Under the pieces are notes generated by a model. That model was given only the letters and a program-made list of their open reading frames with translations, did not search any database and had not been told where the DNA came from. Made by a program: the position numbers and the translations under genes. From Callipepla californica brunnescens (lineage: Eukaryota > Chordata > Aves > Galliformes > Odontophoridae), in contig JALIRH010000008.1 of the NCBI GenBank assembly GCA_023055505.1, positions 6,263,775-6,327,774 on the forward strand: a DNA stretch of 64,000 bases, read 5' to 3'. Below are positions 50,661 to 63,311 of the stretch, one piece after another (positions within the stretch are counted from its first letter, which is position 1; each line of letters starts with the position of its first letter).

Positions 50661-52307
50661 AAACAGAAAGCAGAAGTGTGATATACTGAGCACAACATTT
50701 CAAGGAAATTTCCATTTTTCCAACTTGTTCAGAGGAGAACTCCTTAAGGCAGCAAGAAGTGGCAGAATCTGTTGCACACAGACTGTTAGGAAATCCTGCA
50801 CGTGCTAAAAAAGGAAAAAGTGCTATCACAGGTGTGTGTTTATGAAATGATTGATAAAATTAATAGCCTTACCCATGCAACTTTGAATGAGATTGGCTGA
50901 TTTAGGCAAAAACTAAGCAAGAATCACATTGATTTCTGGTTAAAAGTTAGAATATGCTTTAGTTATTGTGTTCTAACAAGTTACTACCACAAAGTATAAC
51001 CCACCAGACAGATTGATCCAGATAATTCATCTTTACACATGTTCTTAGCCTGTCCTCAGATGTGAATATTAGAGTAAATATGCATAAATGCACTCTTAGG
51101 AATCGTTTTTGTTTACAAAGGATTTGTGTTAAGAGTACACTTAACTCACTGCTATGACTCAACTACAAATGGTAATTTGTTAGAGTAACTCAGCCAATTT
51201 ACTTTGTGTCTGTATGCCCAATTCTCATGAGATTATGTGGAAATAACAACACATGGAAATACAAGATGGTCAGAAGTAAATTTCTAGATGTCTTTGAAAC
51301 TTTACAAGAAACAAAGGTGGTTGAATCATTATCAGCTCCAGCTGCTTTGGTCATTTTGACTATAAAGATTGTGAACACAGTTATGTTCATCTTTATTTCC
51401 ATCAACACGCTTCTAAGCTATCTTCTATCTTCAATAGTTGTTAGGACTACGTTTCACTGACTACGTTGTAAAAGCACTTACCTTAACATGTATGTTCCAA
51501 TTTATTGTGCACATTATCTGCTCATCATCTCATTTATTATGGATGCCTTTCTCAAAATGTGTAATTGAACATGTTTTCAGGAAACTCTGTAATCCTGCTG
51601 AGCGTCCCATTGACACTGGTAGTTAAAATTTGGTAATAATACTTTTGGAAAGGGTTCATTTAGTGCTGGACTTGTCTCAAAAGGCTTCATAAAAAACTCC
51701 TTGTTACCTGTGCTGAGGAACTTTTCCCACTGGCTACTGCTGCTCCCAATGGGCTCATAATGAGGCACAGCAAAATGAGTGAAACTACACGAACAGGAAA
51801 ATATTTCTGGATTATATGAGGGTAACGGAAATCAGCCCCAAGAGTCAATTAAAATGTTGTCTCTAGTTGTTTTTAAAGCTATGTGGTTTTTTGTTGTTGT
51901 TGTTTTCTTTTTTGTTTGTTTTCTTTTTTCTTTTAGACCAGATTTTCTGAATTTGGGGCTAGTCATATCAATTAGCACAGCGAGTTATGCAGTTCTGCAT
52001 TAGAAATAATGGAGTTCTTTCCCATGAGACTTTTTGTTATCATGTCTCCAACTTTAAACCAAGATGTCATTTTTCATAGGTCATACAGACTCCTCAGCAC
52101 ACTGCGCATTATTAGCCCAGTGGAAACTTTGTTATGATTGAATTTTTAAAAGTTTAAAACATTTCCTAAAAGTTATTTGAGATGCCACTAGGATGCAGTT
52201 TTCCTTTATGACGGGAACAGTTCTAAAAATGTATAACTGTTTTTTCCACAGAACATTTTTTCCCAGAATATTTTATGCTTAAAGGATAAATTTAATGTTT
52301 TTTTTAT

Positions 52308-52535
52308 GGAATCACAGAATAGCCAAGGTTGGAAGAGATGTCCAAGATCATCTAGGCCAACTATCCACCTACCACCAATATTTCCCTACTAAACCATAAA
52401 TTTTAGTACAACATCTAAAAGTTTCTTAAATACCTCCAGGGATGGTGACCCAACTAACCTCCCTGGGCAGCCTGTTCCAGTGCCTGACAACTTTTTTGGA
52501 AATGAATTTTTCCTAGTATCCAACTTGAAATTATA
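52308..52535 (-). mobile_element. CR1 LINE 3' fragment, antisense
   Basis: Typical antisense CR1 order: 'atcacagaatagccaaggtt', 'catctaggccaactatccac', 'ctccctgggcagcctgttcc', 'agtgcctgacaac'. Diverged from consensus but unmistakable. Confidence 0.9.
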
Positions 52536-53604
52536 CCTTTATATTAGAATGTGTGTGATTTTATAAAACTCAGCATTGCACCTTCATTCCTGAAATTCAT
52601 TTGACGGTACACAGTGATCCAAGAGGATGTTTCAGATCAGTGGTTGATTTCTAAAATATCTTTCTCGTTAGATTTTGAAACATAAGCAATTGCTCAAAAA
52701 GATCTGAATCCAACGTACAGAATGTTCTAGACTTGTGAGTAAGACTAATTTGGATTCCTAAGGTTGCCCAGTTATTTCATACATAGTAGTCACTAAAGTG
52801 CAGCTGATACTTCTTTGTCTTTCTGTTTCTTCTGGAGGGAACAACCTAAGATTTGTGAAGAGAAAAATACAGATATGCAAGGAAGACTTCCCACTGTACA
52901 GCAGTGTGTTAGGGTGTAGGTTTTTCAAGTCTCGCAGGCTACGAGAAGCAAAAAATGAGTGGAAGGTCCAGTAATTGGAGTGATGGCAGCTTATTCACAG
53001 CTTGCATCAACTGAAGATAGTTTTACACTTGTTCCAGCCTTGCTTGGAACGCTGCAGTTTGCTGGCATGTAGCAGTAGCTGGCATGGGAACTGGATAGCT
53101 ACATTAACGCAGAATGTTTATATTAGTATAGTGCTAAGCCTGAACTAATAAGGCTCGCAAGAAGTTTAGATGTGTTCGTTCATGGCTAGAGACATTTCAG
53201 TGTGGTTTTATTCCTCTGGAGTAGGCATGTTTCAGGATAGCTATAGCAGAGATGGCATGTGCTATGCTGACTATGTAGCTGATGTTAAAGTCTGGAAAAC
53301 AAGATGTCACAATCTGTATGTAACTGCCCTAACAAACATAGTTTGTAACAGTGTAAGGTGCAGTAAAAGTTAGTTTAAAAACCAGTTTATGTTAATTTCA
53401 GGTATCTTGATAAGTAATGGGAAAAGTATATTCTTGTGGATGAATGGGAAATGTGAGGGAGTACAGAAATAATTTTGTCATTCTGGTTTTGGTAGCAAGT
53501 ATGCAGCTTAAAAGCAACCAGCATCACCTCAGTCTGAAGTTCAAGACGGGCCCAGATGAACAGTCAAACTGACTTAAACTTTGTAGACGAGCTTTACATT
53601 TGCT
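52536..53604. other. Unassigned DNA
   Basis: No supported feature. Confidence 0.45.
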
Positions 53605-53923
53605 TTAAAGTGAGGTTCCCATTCCCCATCTCAAGGTTATCTTGCCAATAGCCTTTGTAACAGTTAGACCACGTTCAGATGGATGGATGTTCAGGAGTTT
53701 GACAGTCTCTGCACTGATCCCACTCTTGCATGAAAATGGTTTTATCAAGCCTATAATTAGAAATGAAATAGTATTAAATGGTTTCCACACAGCTTGTCTT
53801 TCAAAGAGGTTCCAGTTTCACATAACTTCATATAAACACAGAATCAGAAGATATAACCAGATACCACAGTTCCTGCTTGCTAATTGCCATAAAGCAGGGC
53901 CATCTGCTTTATACAAAGTCTAG
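53605..53923. other. Region open on both strands, unassigned
   Basis: The minus strand is open for 61 codons (53605-53790) and the plus strand for 93 codons (53642-53923). Both peptides look protein-like, for example KLLNIHPSERGLTVTKAIGK on the minus strand. No splice sites or known repeat were identified. It may be a remnant of an old transposon or a conserved noncoding block. No function is claimed. Confidence 0.25.
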
Positions 53924-55495
53924 GTCAGGTAATCCTTCTAAACTGTGACCTTTGGGGTTTCACGGAACTTGTCCTTGATTAAATAAAACCTTCCTAGGAA
54001 GTTATTGGGAAACTTGGTGCAGGTTCAGTCTGAGAAGAGAATGTAACTGATTTGATTTCTGTATAATCTTAAGCAGACTGGTAGTTCTAAGCTGATAGCC
54101 TACCTTCTGATTTATTTTTTTCTTAACAGTGTTAGTACTTTCATAGTAATTTGAGGGACAAATGAATTATTTCAGTTTTTAAAATGATTCCTCTTAAAAG
54201 ATTATATGATGAATGATCTAAACATATATTTATGATAATTAAAGACAAAGTGAAGTGATTAAGTATTTTATCAGACTAAATTAAGATCAAAGTCTGTGCT
54301 GGGGAATATGGCACGCATCCTCCATTTCGTGTAGCTGTCTAACATTTTTTTAAAGACCAGGACCTACAGTTGTGCTGTGATGGTAAATATGAGTTGAACA
54401 AAACAGAGATAACTGCAACCTAGCAAATATATTAGAAGACATTGAGTTCCTCACAAGTACTCTACGACAAGCAAAGTTCATATCATACATGCTTTTAAAT
54501 GTCTATTTTCCATCATATTATTTACTTAATCCATTAAATAAAAATAATTACTATGATTAAATAATCAGTTTTTCTTCTCTAATTTTTTTTTGGCATTGGT
54601 GACTGTTATTTTTGGCTGTCTCTTTTGTGGGCACTTGCCAGTTATTCACTGCTAGATTAAAAATAGAAGTATTATTGCCAAAGCAAATAATACATTATTT
54701 TGCAATTACACAGAGCTTTCCAGTTGAGAATCACAACATATTTTTGTAACCACTAATGAATTTAGCCACCTACCACCCACTGAAGTATTCTTCTTGCCTT
54801 TGGAATGAGAAAGATAAGATGTATACTGCTGTAGGATGTGATGTAACTTCTAGTAAGGCTGATGTAGGTTAACATTAATGGCAGTTACTAGAATCCACCA
54901 CTCTTTAGAGGACGTGGATCTGGTGTGAATTAAGAGAACTGCACCTGCCATTACACAAAACTGGGCAATAAAGCTGGAGTAGCTCTGGTGCGTGGCATCC
55001 TGCTCTTAGAGGAGACAAAGAAAAGCTGAACTGTAGCTGCCTTCTCTAAGAAAATGTGTCCACTCAGAGAGTGTTGTAGTAATGAAATGGATTTATGTTT
55101 TAAAACTAAGTTTATTTTGAACTTTGATAGTTCCCATTGAATTCTGTGAAAGATCAGAGAGGAAGTCAGTTGTGGCAGATGACCCAATTACCTTGCTTAT
55201 TAAAACTTATTTTGTTACTGTTCCTCCTAACAAGTTTAGTCAGATGTCCTCATATTGACAATAGTGTGCACAGCTACTTTACATCCTTAAAGAAGTGCTT
55301 TGAAGTCTAGAGTGGAGAAGATTTTCTCTGGGTGATCTCCTCATGTCTGAGGACCGCTGTTTTCTGCTTGAAAATATTAAGATCCACTTGGCATCAGGAT
55401 GATGTTTGAACTTTATTCATAATGTTTGCAGTGTTTTCACGTCTTTGTGCACCTCTTTTTCGTTGTTACATCTTTTTTTTTCTTGATCAAACTCT
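53924..55495. other. Unassigned DNA
   Basis: No supported feature. Confidence 0.45.
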
Positions 55496-55828
55496 GAATC
55501 AAACATCATCATCTCTCTGTAGCACTGTGATTTTTGATGGAAAATCTTCTGTTGTTAAGTGCTCGTTGTTGTGCTGTTGTCTTGAGGTCAGATCTTGGTT
55601 TTCTGTGGAAACTTCTGTGTTGAACTTTGAGTATCTTATTTTCTTACATAGATCTAGCAATTTTGTCATCGTAGGAGCTAGGTGAAATGCTGTATTTTTA
55701 ATTTGCTTACAATGACATGATCTCATGTATTTTGCTCCATCGGACTTCCCAGGTGTTGCCATGGGTGTTAATAATATGCTTATCTGATTACCATATTTAT
55801 TTCTTTGACCTGGCTTTTGTGTGCACAT
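55496..55828 (-). other. 110-codon minus-strand open frame, unassigned
   Basis: The frame ends in a polar, acidic tail (DFPSKITVLQRDDDV, then TGA). Its last 70 codons have a codon mix that looks less random than most frames here. There is no clear promoter, acceptor or poly(A) signal, and a plus-strand frame overlaps most of it. A chance frame is the default explanation. Confidence 0.2.
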
Positions 55829-55974
55829 CCAGACTAATATGTAAAGTGTTATACCGGTTGTATGCTTGGAATACAGTCTTAGTATTTGTCAATTACAAGT
55901 AAAACCAGTTACGAGGTGGTATAAATTAACAATTTACTTTGATAATACCCCTAAGTGGAAACCTTTACCAAAGC

Positions 55975-56160
55975 ACAGAGCCCTGTTACAGGTCTGTAAT
56001 CTCTCAACCACTTTCATTTGACCTCAGAAACTTTGTCTATTACCTGTGTGCCTGCTTTCTCACCTGTAAAATGTCTGCTCCTGCTGTTAACAAATGGCTC
56101 ATAGGAAGAGAATTCTTTCTAATGAGTATGGAGTTCTTTCGGAGGCTAATGCCACAGCTT
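55975..56160 (+). mobile_element. Old MIR/L2-like SINE remnant
   Basis: The stretch 'tttgacctcagaaactttgt' ... 'tgtgtgcctgctttctcacc' then 'tgtaaaatgtc' follows the order of the MIR core and L2-like tail (tgaccttgggcaagtca ... ctcatctgtaaaatg). It is very diverged, as expected for an element older than birds. Boundaries are approximate. Confidence 0.4.
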
Positions 56161-59100
56161 TATTTGTTCTAATTATGTCTGACATTTCACAAACTGTACG
56201 TTCATTATTTTATGGGCAAAACACCAAAAATAATTAGGCCAAATAATCACACAAACCCTGACAGAAAGCATTTTGAGAGCATGTTAGCTGCTTTTTATTA
56301 ATAATTATCCTTGCTAAACTTTACTATACTATATTATAGTCTCATTTCCAGCTTATCCTTATTGAACTCCTAAAATCAGGTGAGAATTTGATTTTTTTTT
56401 AATGAGGTAAACAATAATTAATAAACAAAAACATTTTAACTTGTTCAAATAAAACTCCTTTGTACCAACTGCCTTTGTTTCTGACAGGTAACAGCTAGAG
56501 ATTTTTCTCATTGCCAGGAGAGGTCACTCTTTCTCCTCTGTCACTATGTTTCAGTCTATAGAACCATAAGGAATCCTCTTTTCTTACTCCAGTAGACTTA
56601 CGTTTTCCTTCAAGTACTATTTCAGTGCTGTGTGTTATACAGATCAGCTCTGTACTGGAAGGATTCTTAATGTTTGCTTGATATCTGTATGGAAAACTCT
56701 TAGAGATTTTTCTGGCAAATGATAATGTATCTCTGAAGTTGGAATCAACTATCTGATATAGTTCTAGCAGAAGCCCATAGTTCTCTCAAGATTTATTATA
56801 GAATTATAAATGGAAGTTTTAAACAGCAGAATTTAACGAAGATATCACATAATTAAGCTGAACATCTTCTAGAAGAATTTTGGGGAAAAAAAAAAAATTA
56901 ATTCACATGTAGAATGTCTTCTGTGGGGACCAGCACAAGAAAAATAACACATATATCTCAGTATAAATTGGTAAGAACTGTTCAAACAACTGCAGCTTGA
57001 GCAAACCCAAGCCAAACTGAGTTCTCTGGAGCATCTGATTAAATTGATGAGATTGATTCCTCTTGACTAAGTTTTGTCTAATACAAGGTCTAGAAAACTC
57101 TTAAGGTATGGTTTCTAATTATCAAACTGAACAGGTATGCAAAAGAAAATATGATAATAAAAAATGATAATTCCTATTTCAAACATTTCTTTATTTTCTT
57201 TCTAAAACAAAATTCCAAGGTTTGGATAAAATAGGATCGTATACAGGTCCTCATGCATTCAAACCTAATCTGAACCAGTGTCAGGAGCAAAAACATACAA
57301 AAAAAATACGTACTTGTTTTTCTTGCTTTTCCTAGCTTTATTTTCTTCCCATTTTCATGCTCCTTTGCACTCACACATCCCCAGTGATGCAGAAGCGGGA
57401 AGAAAGAAACACACAAAAAAGCCCCAAAACCACCAGCAGAACCCAAAACCAGAACACTGTAAAACTGGTTAGACAAATAATATTACATGGTTTCTGCTGG
57501 ACTGGCAATCTCCCAAAGCAGGCGGTCTCATGAGATTACTAGTTCTTGTTTTGTAGACTCAGGAGATTTATATCTGCACTTAAATGATAGAGTTCCCTGC
57601 ATTGGTTCAATTGCTATGTCTTCCCTTTACCTAAAAATCCAGGATTCCAAAATAAATAAAGAAGTTAATCTTATGTATAATTTGTACCGCTTTTTATTTA
57701 TAATTTCTAAAGGACCTTTTTTTTTTTTTTTTTAAATTGTTCCTCAGCATTACCAGCTTATATGCTCTGTGTTCTCATTCTGGCACCATCAGGATTCTCA
57801 TCACTGCAAGGAGTGCCAGTAGTGCATTCAGTATTAACCAGAATCCCTCTGTGGTATTAATTTCTATTAATCTGCCTTAAAGATTCCTTCTTGACAGAAG
57901 AAAATGAAGCGTTGGTTAAAATGCTGGAACTGTAAAAGGAGTTTAAGGCATACAGGAAATGCATATGAAATCATACGTAAATTTTAATCCTTTGGATTAA
58001 AATGCCTTTTTTTTTGTTTAGTTGTTTGCACCTCTGAATGAAGTAAGAACTAAGCTGTTTTAAATGTCTTCAAATAAGTTAATGGTGAATAGCAGCATGG
58101 GCCACCATGTTTTTGCCATATTTTGCCATTGAGGGAGAACGTTCAAAAGAAGACTGAAAGTGCTCTATCAAATCAAGTTGGTAGCAAAGTAGAGCTATAG
58201 CAACCATCTCTGTGCCAGAGCTGTGAACATATCCTTTTGAACACATAACCCATCTCAGCAGGCAAACTCCTCATCTTGAAAGTAGAAGTGTAAAAGTAGA
58301 AGATATTGTTATATCCCTCACTTTCTGCAGGGATATATAAATATTTTGCTGGAGTGTCATAATAATTCTGCACAGATATCATTTGAACCTTTCTGCTGAC
58401 CTTTAACTTCTGCTTCCCTGCTTCATACCTATGGGAAGTCTATGTAACTACTTAATGGCCAGATCAATATAGTATCATCTTCATCTGTTTAATGAGACAA
58501 AAGAACATGTTGGGGTTTTCATTACAGTAGAAAATTGTGGAATGAAGAGTACTACCAGATAAATATCTATTTTTTCATGCATTCCATTTTATTCTCTAAA
58601 AAAAAATCTGCCTTGCAATACCATATATTATTGCTGAAAAATATCTTACCTGTCTTGCTCTATGATCAGTTAGAATTGTAGGCTGCCTTTATTAATCTAT
58701 TACTATAGCTTAACAAGCTTCCTCCTTATTGCACATTTTTATGTTACTTCAGGCAATTTTGCTAAAAGAGTCATATCAGTGTTGGCTGAACTTGCACTCT
58801 AATCCTTGGCGCTTGTGCTAGCTGTTGAAGACATCTGCAGTCACAAAATGTTTGGTCCTGATTTTGAGATGCAAATATGATGAAACAGACAGGATCCTGT
58901 ATTACTTGCAAGTTGAAGAAACCTAGATTTAAATCAGTCAAAAATAAGATTTTCTAACGGGGTAATTTTCATATTTTGTTTTTTCCTGCAACCTTCGTAT
59001 CAAAAACCAAAACAAACCCAGAACAAAACAAAGAACCCAAACCTCACTGTGCAAATCTGAAAAATTTGGAGAAGGAAATTTGTAAGGATAAAAACAGTCA

Positions 59101-59749
59101 AAGATAATCATAGCTGGCTGAAATAAGGCAGTTTTTAAATCTAAATGCTCCACTGTTCAGTTTCTGGATTTATTTTGTAGTACAATGCAATACAAAAGTT
59201 TTGTAGATGTTTTTATAATAAAATAAGAAATTATTGCCAATCTAGATACCATTCCCAAAGAAAAAAGAAGTCTTTGAATTCCAATAGTTTTGTTTTGAAG
59301 CAATATAATACATTAATATATGTTAAAGGATGGCTTTTATGTGAAATACCAGATTTTCAAAACTGTTAGACTTCGTGCTTTCTCTTTGCTAAATTTCATA
59401 GAATTGCAAATTAACAAAGAAGTTATATTCACCTTGTGTGACAGGTGTTGATAGTAATTCATAAAAGCTTATTTAAATATTAGCATCTATAACAAATAAC
59501 TAATAATATAAAGAGTTATCTAATGAGAGAAACTATTAATTGGCAGTAAAACAAATATTACGTATCTTTAAAGTCTTAAAGTACTTTTGTGATTGCAGTC
59601 CAGAGCAGAAAACTTCTGAAGTAAAACCTGTGGATTTAAATAACACTACAACAGGGTGGTCTTTCACAACTTGATCTCCCTCTTCTTATGCTTTGCACAG
59701 AATCCTATGTAAATAGTATTTGACTGAGAGCATTTATTTTTACTGCATT
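56161..59749. other. Unassigned AT-rich DNA
   Basis: No supported gene. It includes a T16 tract near 57719. Nothing else was recognised. Confidence 0.4.
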
Positions 59750-59780
59750 TTCTCTCTCTCTCTCTTTTTTTTTTTTTTTT
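59750..59780. repeat. (TC)n followed by T16
   Basis: A pyrimidine-only tract of about 31 bases. It could act as a polypyrimidine tract for the acceptor at 59783-59784 or simply be a simple repeat. Confidence 0.9.
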
Positions 59781-60021
59781 GAAGGTTTTAAGACTTTGTT
59801 TTAAGTCTTGTAGCATGCAACCAAGAAATGTGTCAAGTCTGTTGCCAATTAGTGTAGCTGATGTGAAAATTGATTGGGTCCTGAAAAAGATGGCTAAATC
59901 TTATAGAACAACAAAATGCCATATAAAGGAGGGGCTAGCGACAGAGGCAATAAGAAGAAATAACAAGAAAAATATACAGAGAGAAAAGAGAGCAGAGGAA
60001 CAGGAGTTTGTGCAAAGATAA
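59781..60021 (+). CDS. Weak terminal-exon-like open frame after a strong pyrimidine tract
   Basis: Immediately after the pyrimidine tract and a gaag acceptor-like site the frame is open for about 79 codons to TAA 60019-60021. The product would contain ISVADVKIDWVLKKMAKSYR and a basic, Glu-rich end (KRAEEQEFVQR). No donor or upstream exon was identified. The pyrimidine tract may be only a microsatellite, so this is a weak call. Confidence 0.2.
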
Positions 60022-60814
60022 CTATATGTAATATTAAGTAAAGATGTAGTCAACTATATCAGCTTATCACAAAGAATTAAAAATAGTCAGAACTAGATTG
60101 AGAAAATTTTATTCATTGCAAAGTAGTGTTTTATACATGCCCAGTTTGAAGTCTGATTTATGCTTTATACCTCCCTATATTGGCTGAAAATACGAAGTCG
60201 CAGAAACAGGAGTGAGGATACAGCTATGCTGTGTGAAGAAAAAATTCTTCTGTTTTCACAGTTGTGTCAGATTTTATTTTTTTTAGTCAGGAGTGAGATG
60301 TCACTGCACGGCACCTTTACCCAGGAGCGCTCTTCCAATGTAATCCTGAAGTAACAATGGAGACAGAAGTTTTCTAGGGTAGCTCAGACTTTTAAAGTTT
60401 GGAGGAATGTTCTCAGAGATAAACAGATAATTATAAGAAATTTAGGGAAAACTCAGGCAGAAAACAAAACTATTTTTGAGACTCCTTTATGCTGTAGATA
60501 GGCATTAAATAGAGGGTCTTTCCTTTATGTAGAACAAAATATATTTGCAACAAACTAGCAAGGAAGTTTGCTTTGAATGTGCAGGACATCAGCACAAGAC
60601 TTTGAGCTGTCAGATGTGTCATCAGTTAGACAAAATGTGTGAACACTTTTGACCATGCAGCAAACATTATGGTAATATTTGAAAGAACAGGAAGAGCACA
60701 AACTGTTCTCAGATCTACATTTCTATCCCTGTTATTGTGTATATTCAGTAAATCTAATTTACTGTATCTTGTTGATTGTTTCTTGCAACTATAAACATTT
60801 CCATGATACATAGA
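60022..60814. other. Unassigned DNA
   Basis: No supported feature. Confidence 0.45.
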
Positions 60815-61345
60815 TTGCTCTGAAAGTAATGCCTCCTAATTATTTCCATAGAAAATACGACAAAGAGCACGATAAAACTACTTGATAGGCAAATTCTCAG
60901 CTACAAAACTAATTTTCAGTGTAGTAACTACCATTAGCTACACACTTTTGTCAGTGATGAACAGGAACCTGCATGCCATGCTCATAAGTTCTGCACAGTG
61001 GAGGTTACCTGCTGTTCTTGTCACCACTTCTGAAATGTACCACCCACTGCCTCACAGTGCTGAGGCTTCCACTGTTTGCTATCCAGAAATGTTCAACAAG
61101 TATCAATGAATGTCAATGGGTGCCATTTTTCCACATGGAGGAATTCAATAACACACCTTTTCTTCATTCACACTTCCAAGCCAGATGTCATTCTGTCAGA
61201 CTGCCCCTCTGCTGCCATCTGTTACACAACAAACTGTAATAGTACATTGTTGGGAAGGTTCAACCTCTACTGCCATTTAACCAACATCCGTCTCTGATAT
61301 CATGGGACAACATAATAAAATAAGAGGCATTACTTTTGGAGCAGC
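60815..61345 (-). mobile_element. Internally deleted mariner (GalluHop-like), reverse copy
   Basis: Both ends are present: 'ttgctctgaaagtaatgcct' at the left and 'aggcattacttttggagcag' at the right, which are near-perfect terminal inverted repeats. On the minus strand it has the same deleted structure as the copies at 14.8 and 27.4 kb. Of the copies here it preserves its ends best. Three plus-strand frames of 70-75 codons (60882-61297) are antisense shadows. Confidence 0.9.
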
Positions 61346-62944
61346 AAACAAAAAACACGGCTATCTCAGGTTTCTGACATTATAGCAAATGATTACAGAC
61401 AAAAGGCTAGTTGTTGGTCAGATGTCATTAAATGGTGCTTTTCTTCCCTGGAGTAGTTATCAGTTGCATTAAAATACAACCTGCTCCTTTTCTTTTGTGT
61501 TCAGGAAGGAGCCTGTGCTCCTTGTTGTGATTGAGTCCCTGATGAAGCTGACTCCCTTCTTATACTAAGCTTGCTTCGTTAACTGTGAAAGCTGTTTTAA
61601 TATATCCCCTTCCATTGCTCTGAAATACATGAATCATGCTACTGACTAGAACTGTTATTCACTGTTAGTTTTATACATAGTTGTTAATAAAATTGCTAAG
61701 AATTCTATTTCAAATGCTTGCTTAAATCAGCAAATCAGTGGATGGATGGTAAGAGTCCTCAAAAGATATTCTGAGCTTATGAATAACTGGTGAATAAGTG
61801 GTTGATTTTTTTTTATATCTGCTTTCCAGAGCTGAATTGAATATTAGAGCAAATAAGGTTCATTTACCACAGCATTTCTTAAATAAAGCTGTACATGATC
61901 AACTCTGAGCTTACATAGGGAAGGCTGAAAAGTAATGTAGATAACGTAGCATCTCACAGGAGAGGTATTTTATTTTCTGGGGAAGTCTGTATGTGACAGA
62001 TGGTTTTTTTGTCTGCTTTTTTTGTTCATTTCTCTCATTCTCTCTCTTTTTCTTAAAATTTGATATTTGTAAACAGTTCATAGGAGCTGAGTTTTAGTTG
62101 TCCCTAATTTCTATTATTCTTTGTAATCTATCTTGGGTAAACCATAGTTTTCATCTGGGTACCATGATTCCAAGTTTTAGAAACGGGAGGTGTGTGCAGT
62201 CATTGTTAGTATATTGCATTTGTTCCTCATGGAAGAGCTTGTTCAAGTAGGTATTTCAGATATTGTTCTATCAGAAAAATAGGATTCCCATTTAACCACA
62301 CTTAGCTTTAAAATATGTAATAGGTTTGTTTAGGAGCAGTGAGCATTTGAGCAAGCAGAGAAGGAACTCATACAGCCTAGAGAAGATTAGGCCTTCACTG
62401 AATACCAACTTTGGTTATGTATACATTTGAAATGTTGCCTGACAGTTTTGTGGTAGAAGAAACAATATTTTGTTACCAGAATCTGTTTTATCATGTTCAA
62501 GCTGTTTTTAATACTTCTTATGAAAGCGGTTTAATGAGAATTACATGAAGCTGTCCTAAATCTCTTGAACCATTGTTTAGAAGTTTTCATGTAAACCAAA
62601 AAAAAAACAACCACAAAACAGCAAGCATGCATTTGTCTGTTTGGTATTTCTTACTGGTTTTGTTTCCTGTTTATTTTTCTGTTGTTTTCTACTAGCAGAA
62701 GCTGATTCACATTCACACAGATAATTTTTAAAAAGTAAGGCAGAAGAACAGGCAATGCAATAAACATTTCCATTGCAGAACTATGAAAGACTGTGAAAGA
62801 TTTGCTTGTGAAACAAGTTAAACACTCCTGTAAGGAAACATTTGGAGTGAGATATTCTGAATATAAGGTTAAGTAAAATTATTACAACCTTATCAATATA
62901 AGGTTAAATTAAAATTAAAAATGTTTTGAATTATTAATATTAGT
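61346..62944. other. Unassigned DNA
   Basis: No supported gene. At 62860-62907 aatataaggttaa occurs twice as a direct repeat with an inverted aaccttat between. Confidence 0.4.
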
Positions 62945-63150
62945 GTGAATCTGTATCTCACCTCTTTCAATTTTAAATCTATTCCCATTTAAATCCATTC
63001 CCCCTGTCTTATCTCTCTCAGACCATGTAAAAAGTGAGTGTCTCTCCTGCGTATAACATCCCCTCAAGAATTGGAATGACACAGTGAGGTCTTCCTGGAG
63101 CATTCTCCAAGCTAAAGATGCCTTTCTTCATAAGAGAGGTGCTCCAGGGC
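62945..63150 (-). mobile_element. CR1 LINE internal fragment, antisense
   Basis: Contains 'aatccattccccctgtctta', 'gtgaggtcttcctggagcat' and 'cataagagaggtgctccagg', an antisense CR1 middle-3' region. The 3' end proper is missing at the left. Confidence 0.75.
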
Positions 63151-63157
63151 ACAAAGA

Positions 63158-63273
63158 ATATTGGTGGGAAGGTTCAACCTCTACAGCTATGTCACTAATA
63201 TACCAATGTATCCATCTCTGTCATCACTGGCCAACATCATATAACGGGAGACATTAATTTCAGAGCAGTCCTC
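63158..63273 (-). mobile_element. Mariner (GalluHop-like) 5'-end fragment, reverse
   Basis: Nearly matches the right 100 bases of the 60.8 kb copy ('tgggaaggttcaacctctac' ... 'gacattaatttcagagcagt'). It lies directly next to the CR1 fragment on its left. Confidence 0.75.
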
Positions 63274-63311
63274 ATATACATAAAATGATGTGTGCATAAT
63301 CCAATAATATA

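Larger units (their letters stand above)
46243..52307. other. Unassigned DNA with microsatellites
   Basis: About 6 kb with no supported gene. It holds a small 18-bp duplication (46414-46449, just inside the left part), a TA/TATG run (48296-48332) and a CAAA/CA repeat (50591-50660). Open frames on the minus strand at 50426-50829 are made by the CA repeat. Confidence 0.4.

Noticed and set aside
50426..50829. Cys/Val-rich minus-strand frames
   Set aside because: They are generated by the (CAAA)n(CA)n microsatellite.
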